Below are positions 1 through 10,773 of a stretch of 64,000 nt of DNA, piece after piece. The notes beneath the pieces were generated by a model that was not told where the DNA came from, did not search any database, and saw only the letters and a program-made list of their open reading frames with translations. Origin of the DNA: Branchinecta lynchi. Taxonomy: Eukaryota; Arthropoda; Branchiopoda; Anostraca; Branchinectidae. Location of the stretch: positions 11,584,930 through 11,648,929 of the forward strand of contig JAKZAP010000015.1 in NCBI GenBank assembly GCA_023053575.1. The letters run 5' to 3'. Numbering within the stretch: position 1 is the first letter of the stretch; each line of letters opens with the position of its first letter. The translations under genes and the position numbers were made by a program.

Positions 1-1016
1 ACGAATAGCGAAGAGTTCTTGCGTGTCAGAAACGCACGTAAGATCACATAGAGGCCATCTAGTGTTTCAGAAATGCATACCCTGGTAGCTTTGTTTGGAC
101 AGAGAAGCCGCTGACACTTGCCATTATTCCAAACCCCTTCGACCTTCGATTGCTCTCTCCGAACGAATTTAAGCAAAGAATGACTCAGCCACGAGCAGAG
201 CTATACTAGTGTGATTAAATAATGACTCATCCATGCGCAGAGCTATACTAGTGCGAAGAAAGGGGTAAGAGTTTGACGAAAACTAGAAAAAGTGTGTTAA
301 GAGATTTCGGGTGTCCCTCTCCTCCCCCCCCACCAGTTATCGGATCCGATCCGAATTTTACAATGAACATCCAAGACATTTGTTCTTGATACCTGTCAAG
401 TTTAATGCACGTCCGATTATCCGCTATATCAACCCCTACTAAGATTCAACAACGTATTTTGCCAACCCCCTCGACCTTCGATTGATCTAGATCTCTCCGA
501 GCGAATTCTAGCAAAGCATGACAAATCCACGAGCAGAGCTATATCAGTGTGATGAAAGCATGACTCATCCATGCGCAGAGCTAACTAGTGCGATGAAAGG
601 GGTAGGGGTTTGACAAAACTAGAAAAAGCATTTCGGGTGTCCCCCTCCAGCCCCCCCCCCCCCCCCAGTTACCGGATCCGACCCGAATTCGACAATGAAC
701 ATCCAAGACACTTGTTCTTGATACCTGTCAAGTTAATGCAGGCCCGATTATCTGTTCCAAAGTTATGAATGTTACTAATTTCCGGATTCCCCACGTTGCC
801 ACTCTCCCATTGATGGTCGGATGGGGGGGGGGGGGGGGGGGAGTGATTATTTCCGAGTTAATCCGTTTGGGTCCCTGATATACGTGCCAAGTTTTTTCTT
901 CATAGGTCATGTGGAAGTGCCCAAACTAGCAAAATGCGGACAGACCGACAGACAGACAGATATTACGATCGCTATATGGCACTTGAGTAAACTCAAGTGC
1001 CATAAAAAACACGAAT
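1..1016 (-). mobile_element. family B non-autonomous element, truncated by window edge
   Basis: The right end carries the family B terminal stem-loop in reverse orientation: TATGGCACTTGAG and its complement CTCAAGTGCCATA at about 976-1009. Inside it is a short GACA/GTCT microsatellite near 938-960. Further left are two similar units about 331 bp apart (the CGACCTTCGATTG motif near 138 and 469), a C-run near 650-667 and a G-run near 823-841. This is the same layout as the better preserved copies at 11.4 and 33.2 kb, so I read it as a reversed, edge-truncated copy. The internal unit differs in sequence from the 282 bp unit of those copies. Confidence 0.6.
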
Positions 1017-1204
1017 TTTCAAAGTAATCAAACAAATACCTTTAACATTATATGATCCAATACACACCTCTTTCTTCCTAACTCAATAATATTCGAAAAA
1101 ACTGTTTCTGGTTTGTTGGTCACGGTATAAGTCCCTTATGTAAAGTGCCATCTATGTATTATTAATTGCGTTTATCTATGAGCTAGATATGTTTTCATGT
1201 GCTA

Positions 1205-1360
1205 GTGCGAACACACGGTCAGGATTTCCCTGCCGGCGTTCCTGCACTTTCATCATCAAGTTGAATATTTCAACTTTTCCATATGGAAGTGATGATGGTG
1301 GCAAAAATCCGGTCAGGAATTCCAGTCCGGGAGCTCCCGATCCTGATCGTGTGTTCGCAC
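1205..1360. repeat. short inverted-repeat element
   Basis: The arms GTGCGAACACACGGTCAGGA and TCCTGATCGTGTGTTCGCAC enclose about 115 bp. The 20 bp arms differ at one base. It is probably a MITE; no target duplication was resolved. Of the neighbouring stretches without a gene, 1017-1204 holds nothing recognisable. The stretch 1361-1580 holds a fragment (CACTTAAATAGGCTTGAAAA) that recurs near 16539 and 47500. Confidence 0.55.
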
Positions 1361-1728
1361 ATCTTGAGTGCCTAAAGATCTGTCTTATCTATTTATCCAA
1401 AACAGAAAAACATTGATTTCCTTGTTTTAACCGAATGCGGCTGGGACCCGACAGTCTAGTTATTCACTTAGCACTTATTCACTTAAATAGGCTTGAAAAC
1501 CCGATAAAAATGTGTTCGTTGTCCACACATAACAGATTTCATCAGATGAACTTATCTTCCGGATTCATGGTACCTCTATGTCAAATCAAATCAAATCAAA
1601 TCATTTAATGTAAACAAGATACAGTCTCTCATAGGCATAGCTCAAATATGGTATCTTTTAGTCAAACAGTTAATACAAGAAAGAATTGTCAACGAGAAAA
1701 ACAAAAAGAATAGGATAAAACGCACAAG

Positions 1729-2963
1729 TTACGAATTGTTAAAAGTACGAACAAAACTCGGCACAAAGCTTCGAGAATAACGCTGTGACCTGGAGTAAAC
1801 CGGTGTCAGTTTTGGAACTTTCGCAGCCGCCTCTCTGGGGAGTCGGGATCTGAGGGGGACAAAGGGAGGCGGGAGGAAGTTCTTGTAGATGGGGTGGAGG
1901 AGGAGGGTTGAGCCAAATTTTAGGCACAGTTTCTCTCGACGGACAAAAAGGGGGTCAAGTTTGTATTCTTTTAGATAAAAAGAGTAAGGCAGTGGGGAAC
2001 CTCCGTAGATGATTTGTAGAGACCTCTTCTGAACCCGTTCAATTTTATCACTTTCTTCTTTTGTAAGAGCGAAATGCCAAACAGGACATGCATATTCTAC
2101 TAGTGGGCGGATGAACATGCAGAAAATTAATTTTAGTTTATCCTTAGGAACCCGGAATTTCTTTAGAGTCTTCAGCATTTGGATAGCACCATTTGCCTTT
2201 TTTACAATCAATCTTGTGTTTTCATGCCAAGTTAGATCAGAAGAGATCACTACCCCAAGCAGGGTAGTGCTGTTACTGAGGAGGTTTGGGTCTATAGGTG
2301 GTTCGAATTCAGGTAGGCTTTTCTTGAGAAATGAAAATGTCATTACTGAAGATTTATCTTTATTTACCACCATATTTAATTTTGCTGCTTCAGAGGTAAC
2401 TTGTTCAATATAATTGAAAGTTTGACTTTTACACGCTCCAAATACTACCTCTGCTAGGGAAAGATCATCTACATACTTCCATCTTTCTTCCAGCCCGACA
2501 GCTATTTCATTGATCATGAGGAGGAAGCATAAAGTACCGATCACTGTTCCTTGCGGGACACCGCAAAAAACCGGTAAAGAAAAGAAAAATTATTTTTATA
2601 TTTTACGATTTGTTCTCTGTTTGTTAGAAAGCTTTTTACGATATTAATAAGATATTCAGGAATATTTTTCTCTGCCATTTTTTCCAGCAAAATCTTGTGA
2701 TCTACAAGATCGAAAGCTTTTTTAAAATCTATTGCAATTAGATTTATCCATTTCCCGGGTTCATCTAAATTTTTAAAAATAAAATCAAGTAAACTAACGA
2801 GATAGTGAACAGTTGAACACTTCGGGATGTTACCAAATTGCCTCTTATCGATGACTTCCGAGAGGTATTTTTTAGCCAAGAAGCAACAAAGCTCTCGTAA
2901 ATTCGGCTAAAAATTGATGTAACAGTGATCGGCCTCACACCAGAGAAATCATTAGCTGCTCCC
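1729..2963 (-). pseudogene. LINE copy 1 ORF2, reverse transcriptase part
   Basis: This is the 3' portion of the LINE polyprotein. From the N-terminal side there is RT block DFSGVRPITVTSIFSRIYES (near 2945-2880), the first catalytic aspartate in AIDFKKAFDLVDH (near 2720), the motif KYVDDLSLAEVV carrying the YxDD pair (near 2475-2440), then the thumb and C-terminal region ending in SFVRTFNNS with a stop at 1729. Reading frame changes are needed near 2875 and near 2550, where the expected GVPQGT motif is corrupted. The downstream 690 bases are open. The product would be the reverse transcriptase that primes on nicked DNA; as it stands it cannot be made. Confidence 0.85.
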
Positions 2964-3016
2964 TTTTTGGGATCCAAAAACGTAAGTGGAGGGATACCTA
3001 TGACATCACAAAAGTT

Positions 3017-3133
3017 GTCCGTCTGTCCGTCCGTCCGTCCGTCTGTCCGTCCGTTTGTCCGTCCGTCTGTCCGTCCGTCCGTCCGTCCGTCCGTCCGTCC
3101 GTCCGTCCGTCCGTCCGTCCGTCCGTCCGTCTG
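3017..3133. repeat. (GTCC)n / (GTCT)n microsatellite
   Basis: About 117 bases of GTCC tetramers with occasional GTCT and GTTT variants. It sits at the same internal position in the family A copy at 45.6 kb (much shorter there) and is analogous to the GTCY tract of family B. Confidence 0.95.
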
Positions 3134-3304
3134 TAAGCACGATAACTCTCGAAGGGAATGAGATATTTTGATGAAACTTGGTGAGAAGGTTCGTTGGGTC
3201 GTCGGACCAGTCAAGTTCGTAGCTCTACATTTAGGGGTGGGGGAGGGGATTGATATTAAAGGACAAACAAAATATTTTGAAACAGCTAATGTGATAGTCG
3301 ATTA

Positions 3305-4150
3305 TGGGGTAAGAAGACATGCTGAACACGATGGTGAAAACCATTTTGTCATCGGACAAGTAGTTCGCCCGGAATCCGGCCAAAACCGGAAAGTTTGTTG
3401 AAAGTAAAAGTTTTATTTGAAGTTGATTAGATGTTCGATTTAGGGGTAGGAAGACATGGTGAAGACGATGGTGAAAATTATTTTCTCGATGGACAAGTAT
3501 TTCGCCCGGAATCCGGCCCAAACCGGAAAGTTTGTTGAAAGTAAAAGTTTTACTTGAAGTTGATTAAATTTTCGATTTAGAGGTAGGTAGACATGCTGAA
3601 GACGACGGTGAAAACTATTTTCTCGACGGACAAGTATTTCGACCGGAATCCGGCCCAAACCGGAAAGTTTGTCAAAATTAAAAGTTTAATTTGGAGTTGA
3701 TTGGATGTTCGATTTAGGGCAAGAAGACATGCTGAACACTTATGTGAAAACAAGTTTCTACCCGGACATGTAGTTCGTCCGGAATCCGGCCAAAACCGGA
3801 AAACTGTTGGAAGTCAAAGTTTTATTTCTAGTTGATTAGATAAGCGATTTAGGGGTAGGAAGAGATGCTGAGTCCCTGTGTGACAATCGTATTTTACCCG
3901 GACATATAGTTCGACCGGAATCCGGCTGGAATCGGAAAATTTGTTATAAGCTAAATTTCTATTTGAAGTTGATTAGATGTTCATTACTGGGGAAAGAAGA
4001 TACCCTGATTTCGTCTTTGAACTTTCTTTTTTCGCCGGACAAGTAGTTCTGGAGTTCGGCCGGAACCGGGAAATTGGCAGAAGTGGCAGGAAGTTTTCGT
4101 CAAAACAGATATGACTTATAGGGGTAAACACACATGCTGAATCCAAATCT
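3305..4150 (+). repeat. core tandem repeats (about 135 bp) of family A
   Basis: The motif AAGAAGACATGCTGAACAC and its variants recur near 3311, 3448, 3583, 3721, 3859, 4004 and 4125. Each is followed by CGGACAAGTAGTTCGCCCGG and an AATCCGGCCAAAACCGG motif. Units become more diverged to the right. Confidence 0.85.
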
Positions 4151-4319
4151 GAACTTCGTTTTCTCAGGTGATTAGCGATTTGGCCTTAATCTGTTTCTGA
4201 ATTTTAATTGTAAAAATGTTCAAGGAGTCTGGCGAAGACTGGATCTGGCTAAGACAAGACCCAGTTGTCTGGATCAGATATTGAATTTTTGGGATCCCAT
4301 CGAAACCTTTGGTCTTGTT

Positions 4320-5927
4320 CGGAATGGGAGTGATGAAGCCAATTTTCCACTTTTTGGGGAAATATCCAGTTTTGGTGATATTATTGTACATAATATGAAG
4401 AGGAAACGCCAATTCTTTCGCAAAAGCTTTAGCAATGGCTGGAACATCAAAGGGTGCCACTGATGTTTTCTTTAACGAGGAGAGTTTCTTTCTAATTTCT
4501 GATATTGAAATTTCAGGCATTAAATTAGAATTTACATTTGAATCTTCTTGTGAGTTTTGGGATGGTGCTTCAGCTGAAAACGAAGGTGGCTTTTCAGGAG
4601 GCAGTGGTGGGTACGACTGTACAATAGAAGCAAAATGAGAGTTTAGGTCGTTCGCTGTTTTCTCTGATGGCCCCTCCTTCATGAAATCAACTGGTTGCGG
4701 GCCTCTACCAGTCAGATGTTCAACTTTACCGAAGAACTGTGAAGGCTTGGATTCAAGGAGGTTATCTACTTCCTTTTTATAATAATTTTCCTGCGCCTGT
4801 TTAATTTTCCATTTAATTTTGTTTCTTAATTTTTTTGCTTCTTCTTCCTTTCCTTTTCCAATTAAGTGCAGTTTATGTTTAATCATTTGTTTAACCTCTG
4901 AATTTACGTATGGTTTATCAGTTGAACACACTTTAATCTTTTTTTCCGGAAACCATTCCACAAACTTTTCATTTAGTTTGCTGTGAAAATTCTGCACCTG
5001 TGAATCCAAGTCTACAGCAGTTGAGACTCCGGCCCAATTTTCTTTCGTTATCCAGTCCCCAAACTGCAAAAGTCCCCGATCAGTGATTGGTCTTGAGGTT
5101 ATTTCGGTTACTGAGTAATTGACTTTAACTTTCTCAAAGGGGGTCCACTGCAACATAAAATGATAGCTACCACCAAGCGGTGCGATTTTACTTGGGTTTT
5201 GATAGTAAGAGCAGAAATTCGTCATTATTACATCCAGAGACGTACCACCTTTGGTTGTTGGAAAATCAACAACATTCTTGAGGTTAAGTGACCTGGCCAG
5301 AGATTTACAACTTAGTTCATTGGCATCTCCTAGCATGGCTATGCCAAAAAAAGGATGTGTTTTCTGGATATAATCTGCCGATTCCTGCAGCTTTTCCCAA
5401 AAAGCCTTTCTTGCAGCAGCGGGTTGGCCAGGTGAATAATAGAAAACACACATCGCTACCGCAGAGAAAGGTCTAGGGAGTCGCTTTGGTTGTATTTTAA
5501 CCCATATAATTTCATCATATTCATTAAGAGACGGAATATTCAAAAGTTGAGGTCGTAAACTATCATGAACAAAAGTCATGACCCCTCCTCCCTTTTTTCC
5601 TAAAGAATGATCATCAGGCCTTAATTTAACAAAAGAAAGGAAGTTGGACATTTTCAGTAAATTTAAATCTTGCCTGTGAACTTCAGTTATACAAATAACG
5701 GAAGAGTTGAGCATTTGGGCCGTAGTCTCAAGCTCCGTCAATTTTTCCAAATTCAGACTTTCTGCGTTACAATAGAAGAAAGACGGAAACACGTACCGTT
5801 TATCATTAAATTCACGTGAAAACGCTTTCTTTTTAAGAGTTTTACACACTAAATGAGGATAGGCAAGGCGGTGGGGACTGGGAGGGGTGGGATTCCGGGA
5901 ACGAGGGGCGCCTGTTGCCGGTTCCAA
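4320..5927 (-). pseudogene. LINE copy 1 ORF2, endonuclease and start of RT
   Basis: An open frame of more than 530 codons on the minus strand. The N-terminal third carries an apurinic-type endonuclease (EEP superfamily) signature: YCNAESL near the start, ICITEVH with the catalytic glutamate, GGGVMTFVHDSL, MLGDANE, and the SYHFML region where the conserved SDH triad has degenerated. A linker follows, then an N-terminal RT segment with KWKIGFITPIPN. The frame then runs into the family A insertion at 4319. Function in the family is to nick target DNA for target-primed reverse transcription. The lost SDH histidine context suggests an old copy. Confidence 0.85.
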
Positions 5928-5968
5928 AAGTGATTCCGGTCGGTCAAGCGCACATGCCGGTATGGAAT

Positions 5969-7530
5969 TTATGCCGTGATCGCAGAGAAATTCATCAGTG
6001 GGAGAGGAAGCCGAAACGGCGGTAGCGGAGGAGGGCGATTCGGTTGAAAAAAGGGAACACTAACACTGGGAGAATCGCTAAGGGGAGCAAACCGATTTCG
6101 TGATGCGTAAGGCTGGTAAAAATCGTCGGGCCTCACTGTGGAATTTTGCTGCAGTGGCGAAGTAAGTCGAACTTCATTTGTTTGGCGACTATTTTGACTA
6201 GAACAATGATTATCTGCAAGAATGTCAACTGCGGATATTCGATTGGGGCTAAAACTTGTATTACGGGTTAAAAAAACATGTAAAAATCGGCATTTGCGAT
6301 AAAAACATCGCCCGCTAGCGTACTTGGAACAAACTCTCGCTTTACTTGCAACATGAGCAAACTTGCAAGCGGGACCACGATTACATTTACCAGTAGCGAA
6401 AAATTTGCAAGCAACGTCTTTACTTGCAACATGAGCTTTACTTGCAACATGAGCTTTACTTGCAACTCTCGCTTTACTTGCAAGCAGCGTCTTTACTTGC
6501 AACTCTCGCTTTACTTGCAAGCAGCGTCTTTACTTGCAACATGAGCAAACTTGCAAGCAGGACCACGATTACATTTGCCCGTTGCGAAAACTTTACAAGC
6601 AACGTCTTTACTTGCAACATGAGCAAGTCTGATCGGGGACTGATCGGGTCTCTTATTATGGGAAAATAAACACTCGGTGCCAAGTTTGTAGTGGCCTTGG
6701 CTCAGATAATAAAAACAAGTTCGCGCTAGTTCGGTATTAGCTACGTCACTGCTGATCACGGTCAGAGTGGGTGCACTTGGCAACTCGGATAAATCTGACG
6801 TAAGTCGGGCAATTCCACCATCACTGCTGATCACGGTCGGAGTGGGTGCACTTGACAACTCGGATAAATCTGACGTAAGTCGGGCAATTTCACCATCGAG
6901 GCTCTTAATTAGATCAGCACTTGATTTGAGTTCGATTTGCAAACGAAGAATATCGGACTGTAGCAAAGTTTTTGTACATTCTGAAGTAGACAAATCGTTC
7001 CGTAACACTGAAAGGGTTTCATCAAAGCCTCGTTTTTCTGATTTGTAGGCATCGGATTCTAAACGAAGTGTGGCTATTTCTTCTCGCAGGTTCGTCAAGG
7101 TGTGTTCCAGGGACTCAACCTTGTTTTTGAGTTGGGTCAAATTCAGTTCATCACTAGTTTGGAATATCTGATTAAGGTCCTGTGTTGGGGGGTCAGAATT
7201 TGATTTGGTGTCCTCCGGGATGGACTTCGGGAAAAAACGGCGTACTGGTGAATCAACGTTGGTCGCCGTGTAGAATTTGTCTAGTTGTTTCTGCTTTTGC
7301 TTCGGGACTGTAGCCTGGGGGATTGGTGTTTGGATCGAGGATGGGTTGACATTAACCTTAGAAATGCAGTCCAGGCAGGTCCAGCTTTCGTCCCAAACTG
7401 AACAATTTATACCGGCACACCGGTGAGCTCCAGCATGGAACCATTTCTTGCATCCTTTTCCATTGATTTGGCACTGGACCGAATTTGTAGTCACGAACTG
7501 GTTGCACTCAGGGCATTTGTGCTTGGTCAT
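5969..7530 (-). pseudogene. LINE copy 1 ORF1: PHD finger, coiled coil, CCCH zinc fingers
   Basis: The start codon at 7530 gives MTKHKCPECNQF. The first 55 residues carry a PHD-like zinc finger (CPEC, GCKKWFHAGAHRC, WTCLDC). A helical, coiled-coil-like segment of about 130 residues comes next (heptad-like leucines around SLEHTLTNLREEIATLRLE). Then come CCCH fingers of the type CKVFATGKCNRGPACKFAH, at least four counting both frames. The first frame ends near 6511 and the protein continues in another frame to 5969, ending in a proline-rich tail (PPPLPPFRLPLP). The frame break lies in a coding minisatellite that repeats HVASKD-like units. ORF1 proteins of CR1-type LINEs bind RNA and may carry PHD fingers; the CCCH array is unusual. 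Confidence 0.8.
6330..6640. repeat. coding minisatellite inside LINE ORF1
   Basis: On the + strand the words TTTACTTGCAACATGAGC and CTTTACTTGCAAGCAGCG recur about every 15-27 bases, flanking two near-identical CCCH-finger segments (near 6350-6400 and 6540-6600). The array encodes runs of the type ARVASKAHVASK. Unequal exchange within it would explain both the extra fingers and the frameshift. Confidence 0.85.
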
Positions 7531-7690
7531 TTCGGGGTGGGCGGAGGGGTTGCGTAAATCGTAGAATAACGAGACAGAGCTGCGTTTATTTGTTCTTCAA
7601 CCTGGCTTTGAGCCTAGGCACTGGTACTTGCTAAAGAAAAGTTCCGTGCTCTGCTCGCGTCACCTGAGCTCACTATCTGCCACTAATTGA

Positions 7691-7972
7691 TTATCACGAA
7701 CTGTTATTTGTATTCAAAACAAATTAAGTAGCTTTTGGCAGCATGCTATGCGAGCATGATTACCGCGCTAACAACCTCGCCATGCTATGAATAAACCAGG
7801 TAACTGAAATGCATCTGAATGGCACGGAGTGCTTGTCCTTCTACGCTTAACGTATGTATCGACTACAAATGTATGCCATTGATGAATACTAAAATAAAAA
7901 CGCTCGATTCCTTGCAAGCCATATCCCAACATCATCTTCTTCACACACGCCACACTGGATAAGCAGGCGTTA
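7691..7972. other. no gene seen
   Basis: Flank between the inferred LINE 5' end and a MITE. No coding segment, splice-bounded exon or repeat was recognised. Confidence 0.4.
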
Positions 7973-8345
7973 GTTGCGTTTTTGCAGATACCATGGTATC
8001 TGTTACCACGGTAACTAGATCTGCATTTATTCGCTTTTGCAGTTGTCGTGGTATCTGATATACGGTTGCTCTGCATAAACGACTATTGCCAAAATTGCAC
8101 TTTTAAAGTCATCTGAAACGAAAAACTGATATCCAGTTACATCACTAAATGCTAAACTTCTTTCTCACCAATCTGACAAAATATGATGAAAGTGAGCTGA
8201 CTTTTCAGATACCACGATCAGTTACCACGATCGGACCGTGGTATCTGAATATCAGATATCACGATAACTGGCCAGATACCACGACAACTGCAAAAACGCC
8301 TTTAGACCGTGGTATCAGATACTATGGTATCTGCAAAAGCGCAAC
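7973..8345. mobile_element. TIR MITE, GTTGCG family (copy 1), TA target duplication
   Basis: The ends are GTTGCGTTTTTGCAGATACC and a right end that reads the same on the other strand with one or two changes. Both ends are flanked by TA. Inside the terminal repeat lies the perfect palindrome CAGATACCATGGTATCTG or close variants, and more GATACCACG/CGTGGTATC words follow on both strands, so the element is rich in nested palindromes. A second copy lies at 21165-21553 and a partial one near 29016-29190. A TA duplication suggests mobilisation by a Tc1/mariner-type transposase. Confidence 0.75.
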
Positions 8346-8799
8346 TATTAATTGTTGATATTCAATTCCCCGCGTCTTTGCGAAATTTGGTTTGTCGTGC
8401 AAGCATCGCACACCCTAAATGTTATTACTAGAGCCCCGAGAGAAAGAATGCGAAATACATTAGATGAGTCAAAATATTTCAGCGTAAGTATCAAATGTAA
8501 AAATAAAGTGCCTTTTCAGTTAAACTTTAAGTAAAGTAAGGGTTATAGCAGGGAGGCGATAAAGTTGACCACTTCAAATCCTGGGAAATTGAAATCTTCA
8601 TTTCAAGGATGATTTGTTTCTTCTTTAGCCTAGACTAGTTGGCTAGCAAGGATATTATATATATAGCATATTATTATATAGTATGTATATATATTATTTT
8701 ATAGAGGCGAAAGCCTTATTATTGCAGTTCTATTATTATTATTGTGTCACTTGGTCACTCGACCGAGGCCTGCTGACAGAAGCAGAGAAGTATATTTTT
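8346..8799. other. no gene; AT-rich flank with a repeat end
   Basis: Contains CTTTTCAGTTAAACTTTAAG near 8512-8531, which recurs near 16966, 25160 (reverse), 25941, 30419 and 47470 (reverse) and marks the end of a dispersed repeat. Otherwise it is AT-rich sequence with TATATA runs (8655-8700). Confidence 0.5.
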
Positions 8800-8856
8800 A
8801 TGAAACGCGATCCTCTCCACTCGCGATTTTTACAACCGGGATTGTACCTGATTCTT

Positions 8857-9772
8857 TTTGCGTAGGTTTAATCTCGCCGATTCTAAAAAAGGGGAAGGTA
8901 GAGAGTGAATGTAGTTCTTATCGACCCATTACCGTTTCCTCGACACTGTGCAAGCTCTTTGACTTATTGATAAAAGATGTTATTAAAGCTCGCTGCTGGT
9001 TGCCGAACATCAGTTTGGCTTCACTAAGGGTCTTGGGTGTGCTCATGCCCTGTTTGTCTTGGCTGTCATTTTATTTGATTCGCACGAATCCGGTGAGGGA
9101 CTTGTAATAGGTGCACTTGATGTTAGCCGAGCATTTGATTCATCGGTTCATGAGCAAACACTGTTGGAGGCATATAAGAGAGGTGTGCCGGTAGAAATTA
9201 TTAAAGTGTCATATTACATGTATAAAAACCTTAAGGGTCACATTAAGGTTCCAAACAATCCTAGTGCTACTGTAGTGGTCCCAATTGAAAAAGGGGTGAG
9301 ACAAGGTTCTCTGATCTCCCCCGATCTCTTTAATAATAGCGTCCTAGATGCCCAATCAAAAGTTCCTTCTTCCTGTGTCCTAAAAAGAATTGATGTTTCT
9401 CTGTTAACTTGTGCTGACGACGTACCTAACTTAAGTAGATCAACTCGAAGTACTGAAAGAAATTTCAGTATTCTAGAGGCTGAGTATAGTTTGATAGGAC
9501 TCAAGTTCAGTGCTTCAAAGTCAGACGTACTATTCTTGTAATGATCGAGAAAAAATGTGCAGACTAATCCAACTTGGTAGCTCTATGCTTTGTCCGACAG
9601 AATCAATAACGTACCTTTGTGTCCCCATAGGAAGGACCCTAAAAGAAACTCAGTCTCTCCTTTTACAAAACGCGGAGAAGAAACTTCGATCCGCTTACGC
9701 TTTGATCGTGAAAAACAAGGTCCACTTTTCACGCAGTCTGCTCGCCAAACTCTACAGCGCTGTGGCGCTACC
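8857..9772 (+). pseudogene. reverse transcriptase of LINE copy 2, frameshifted
   Basis: RT blocks can be followed through several frames: LISPILKKGK and SYRPITVSSTLCKLFDLLI near 8870-8965, GALDVSRAFDSSVHEQTLL near 9110-9160, GVRQGSLISPDLFNN near 9295-9340, the catalytic box degraded to TCADDV near 9410, and the thumb entry YLCVPIGRTLKETQ near 9615. The first catalytic aspartate is kept and the YxDD tyrosine is replaced. At least three frame changes are needed, so it is a dead copy. Confidence 0.8.
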
Positions 9773-10773
9773 CTGTAATCTTCGATTAAAGACTTATTCT
9801 AAATATCAGTCAACTACGTCTATTAATTATTTAAGCGCAATGACAGAAATAGTAGCTATACGTTTCTTGTAGTATTTTGTCAACAAAGTAATATTTCCCA
9901 TACAGTGCATAAACTTCCGTCTAGACCAGAGTGGCGAAGGTTCTCGAAACCGTAAACTGTAAACACATAGGCAAGGTATAGCCAAGGCCTTCTTCAAAAT
10001 ATAGCTGTAAACACAGATAGGCCAACGTTGCTTCAAACTAACAACAACAACAGCTTTCGTATGTTTCGTGTTGAGAATCCTTCGGCAGACTTGTCTTGGC
10101 TTTCAAAGAGTTCAGTTCTCTTGTAAGAATGTAGTTTGTAGGTAAAGTAACCATCTTTTCACATATGAAGTGTTTGTACACAGTAAAAATAAGCAGTAAC
10201 TTTTAAGTCAGTAAAAATCACACGAATTATTATTTCTTGTTTATTTCCTGTCTCTCTGGATAAGGCGATAGTGTTTTCTTGATCTACAACTTTTGTGATT
10301 CTTGTTATCTGGGTTCAGTGTTTTTCTTTTTGGATAGTGGGCAAATTTCTAGGAGCAGCAAGTGACATCAGTTAGACAAAGCCTTTCTTTGCATGGGTCC
10401 TGGGCGCCTTGCGGTTCTTCAAGCTGTCTGGTACCAAGGGTGGGCCTAGCGGTCTTGATTAACTAAGGCGTGCCTCGGCCCTAGCTCCCTTTGAGTAGTC
10501 TGTTCTGTCTTGTACCAAGGGTGGTCATAGCGGCGCAGATTTGCGAGGGGGAGTTCCTGCGTACGTGCTTATCAGCGCTTAGGCGTAAATTCATTGGGCA
10601 TAAATTCAGTGATATACCGTGATCACTCTTATCTTTCCATTTTTTTTATTTCTTCGCTTCTTCTTGTAAATAAAACCAATTGCCGGTATTTATTCTTCTT
10701 GTATGGTTCTGCTATAATTCCTGGGCGGAGGGGTGGCCTTCCGGGAGGGTTTTAGCATCCGGGGGCCTTGCTC
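9773..10773. mobile_element. about 1.0 kb insertion flanked by 8 bp direct repeats
   Basis: The LINE frame stops at the word GCGCTACC (9765-9772) and resumes at a second GCGCTACC (10774-10781), encoding ALP both times. The 1001 bp between have no coding homology to the LINE. An 8 bp duplication is typical of hAT transposons, but no terminal inverted repeat was found, so a retroposed sequence is also possible. Inside, the word TACCAAGGGTGG with a following TAGCGG occurs twice about 80 bp apart (near 10432 and 10514). Confidence 0.55.

Larger units (their letters stand above)
2964..4319 (+). mobile_element. family A non-autonomous element (copy 1), inserted in the LINE ORF2
   Basis: The element starts TTTTTGGGATCC and ends near GGTCTTGTT. 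Both ends contain TTTTTGGGATCC as a direct, not inverted, subterminal repeat. From the left there is a (GTCC/GTCT)n microsatellite (3017-3133), a conserved block beginning GCACGATAACTCTCGAAG, and then about seven diverged units of roughly 135 bp. Other copies lie at 45591-46460, 62046-62718 and (remnant) 59936-60330, with different numbers of core units. Its removal restores a continuous LINE reading frame of the type PIPKKGAAND, which places the insertion in a T-run of the LINE. The layout resembles DINE-1/mini-me/Helentron-type elements. Confidence 0.75.
1581..7690 (-). mobile_element. CR1/L2-like non-LTR retrotransposon (LINE copy 1), near full length
   Basis: The element reads on the minus strand from about 7690 (5' end, inferred) to a (TTTGA)n-type microsatellite tail at 1581-1603. 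In order it carries ORF1 (7530 to 5969), an endonuclease-reverse transcriptase ORF2 (5927 to 1729) and a short 3' UTR. It is interrupted by a family A element (2964-4319), so its own length is about 4.75 kb. The PHD-bearing ORF1, the APE-type endonuclease, the KYVDD catalytic motif and the short repeat tail fit the CR1/L2/Rex1 group. Several frameshifts make it inactive. The exact 5' end was not defined. Confidence 0.8.

Noticed and set aside
2925..3161. Open frame on the + strand across the GTCC tract (serine-valine-arginine-proline repeats)
   Set aside because: It is the translation of a tetranucleotide microsatellite; such a tract is open in several frames.
2960..4320. Family A as an intron-like insertion (its left end contains AACGTAAGTGG, a good donor consensus)
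   Set aside because: It is antisense to the host LINE frame and its right end lacks a pyrimidine tract and AG at the boundary; better explained as a mobile element.
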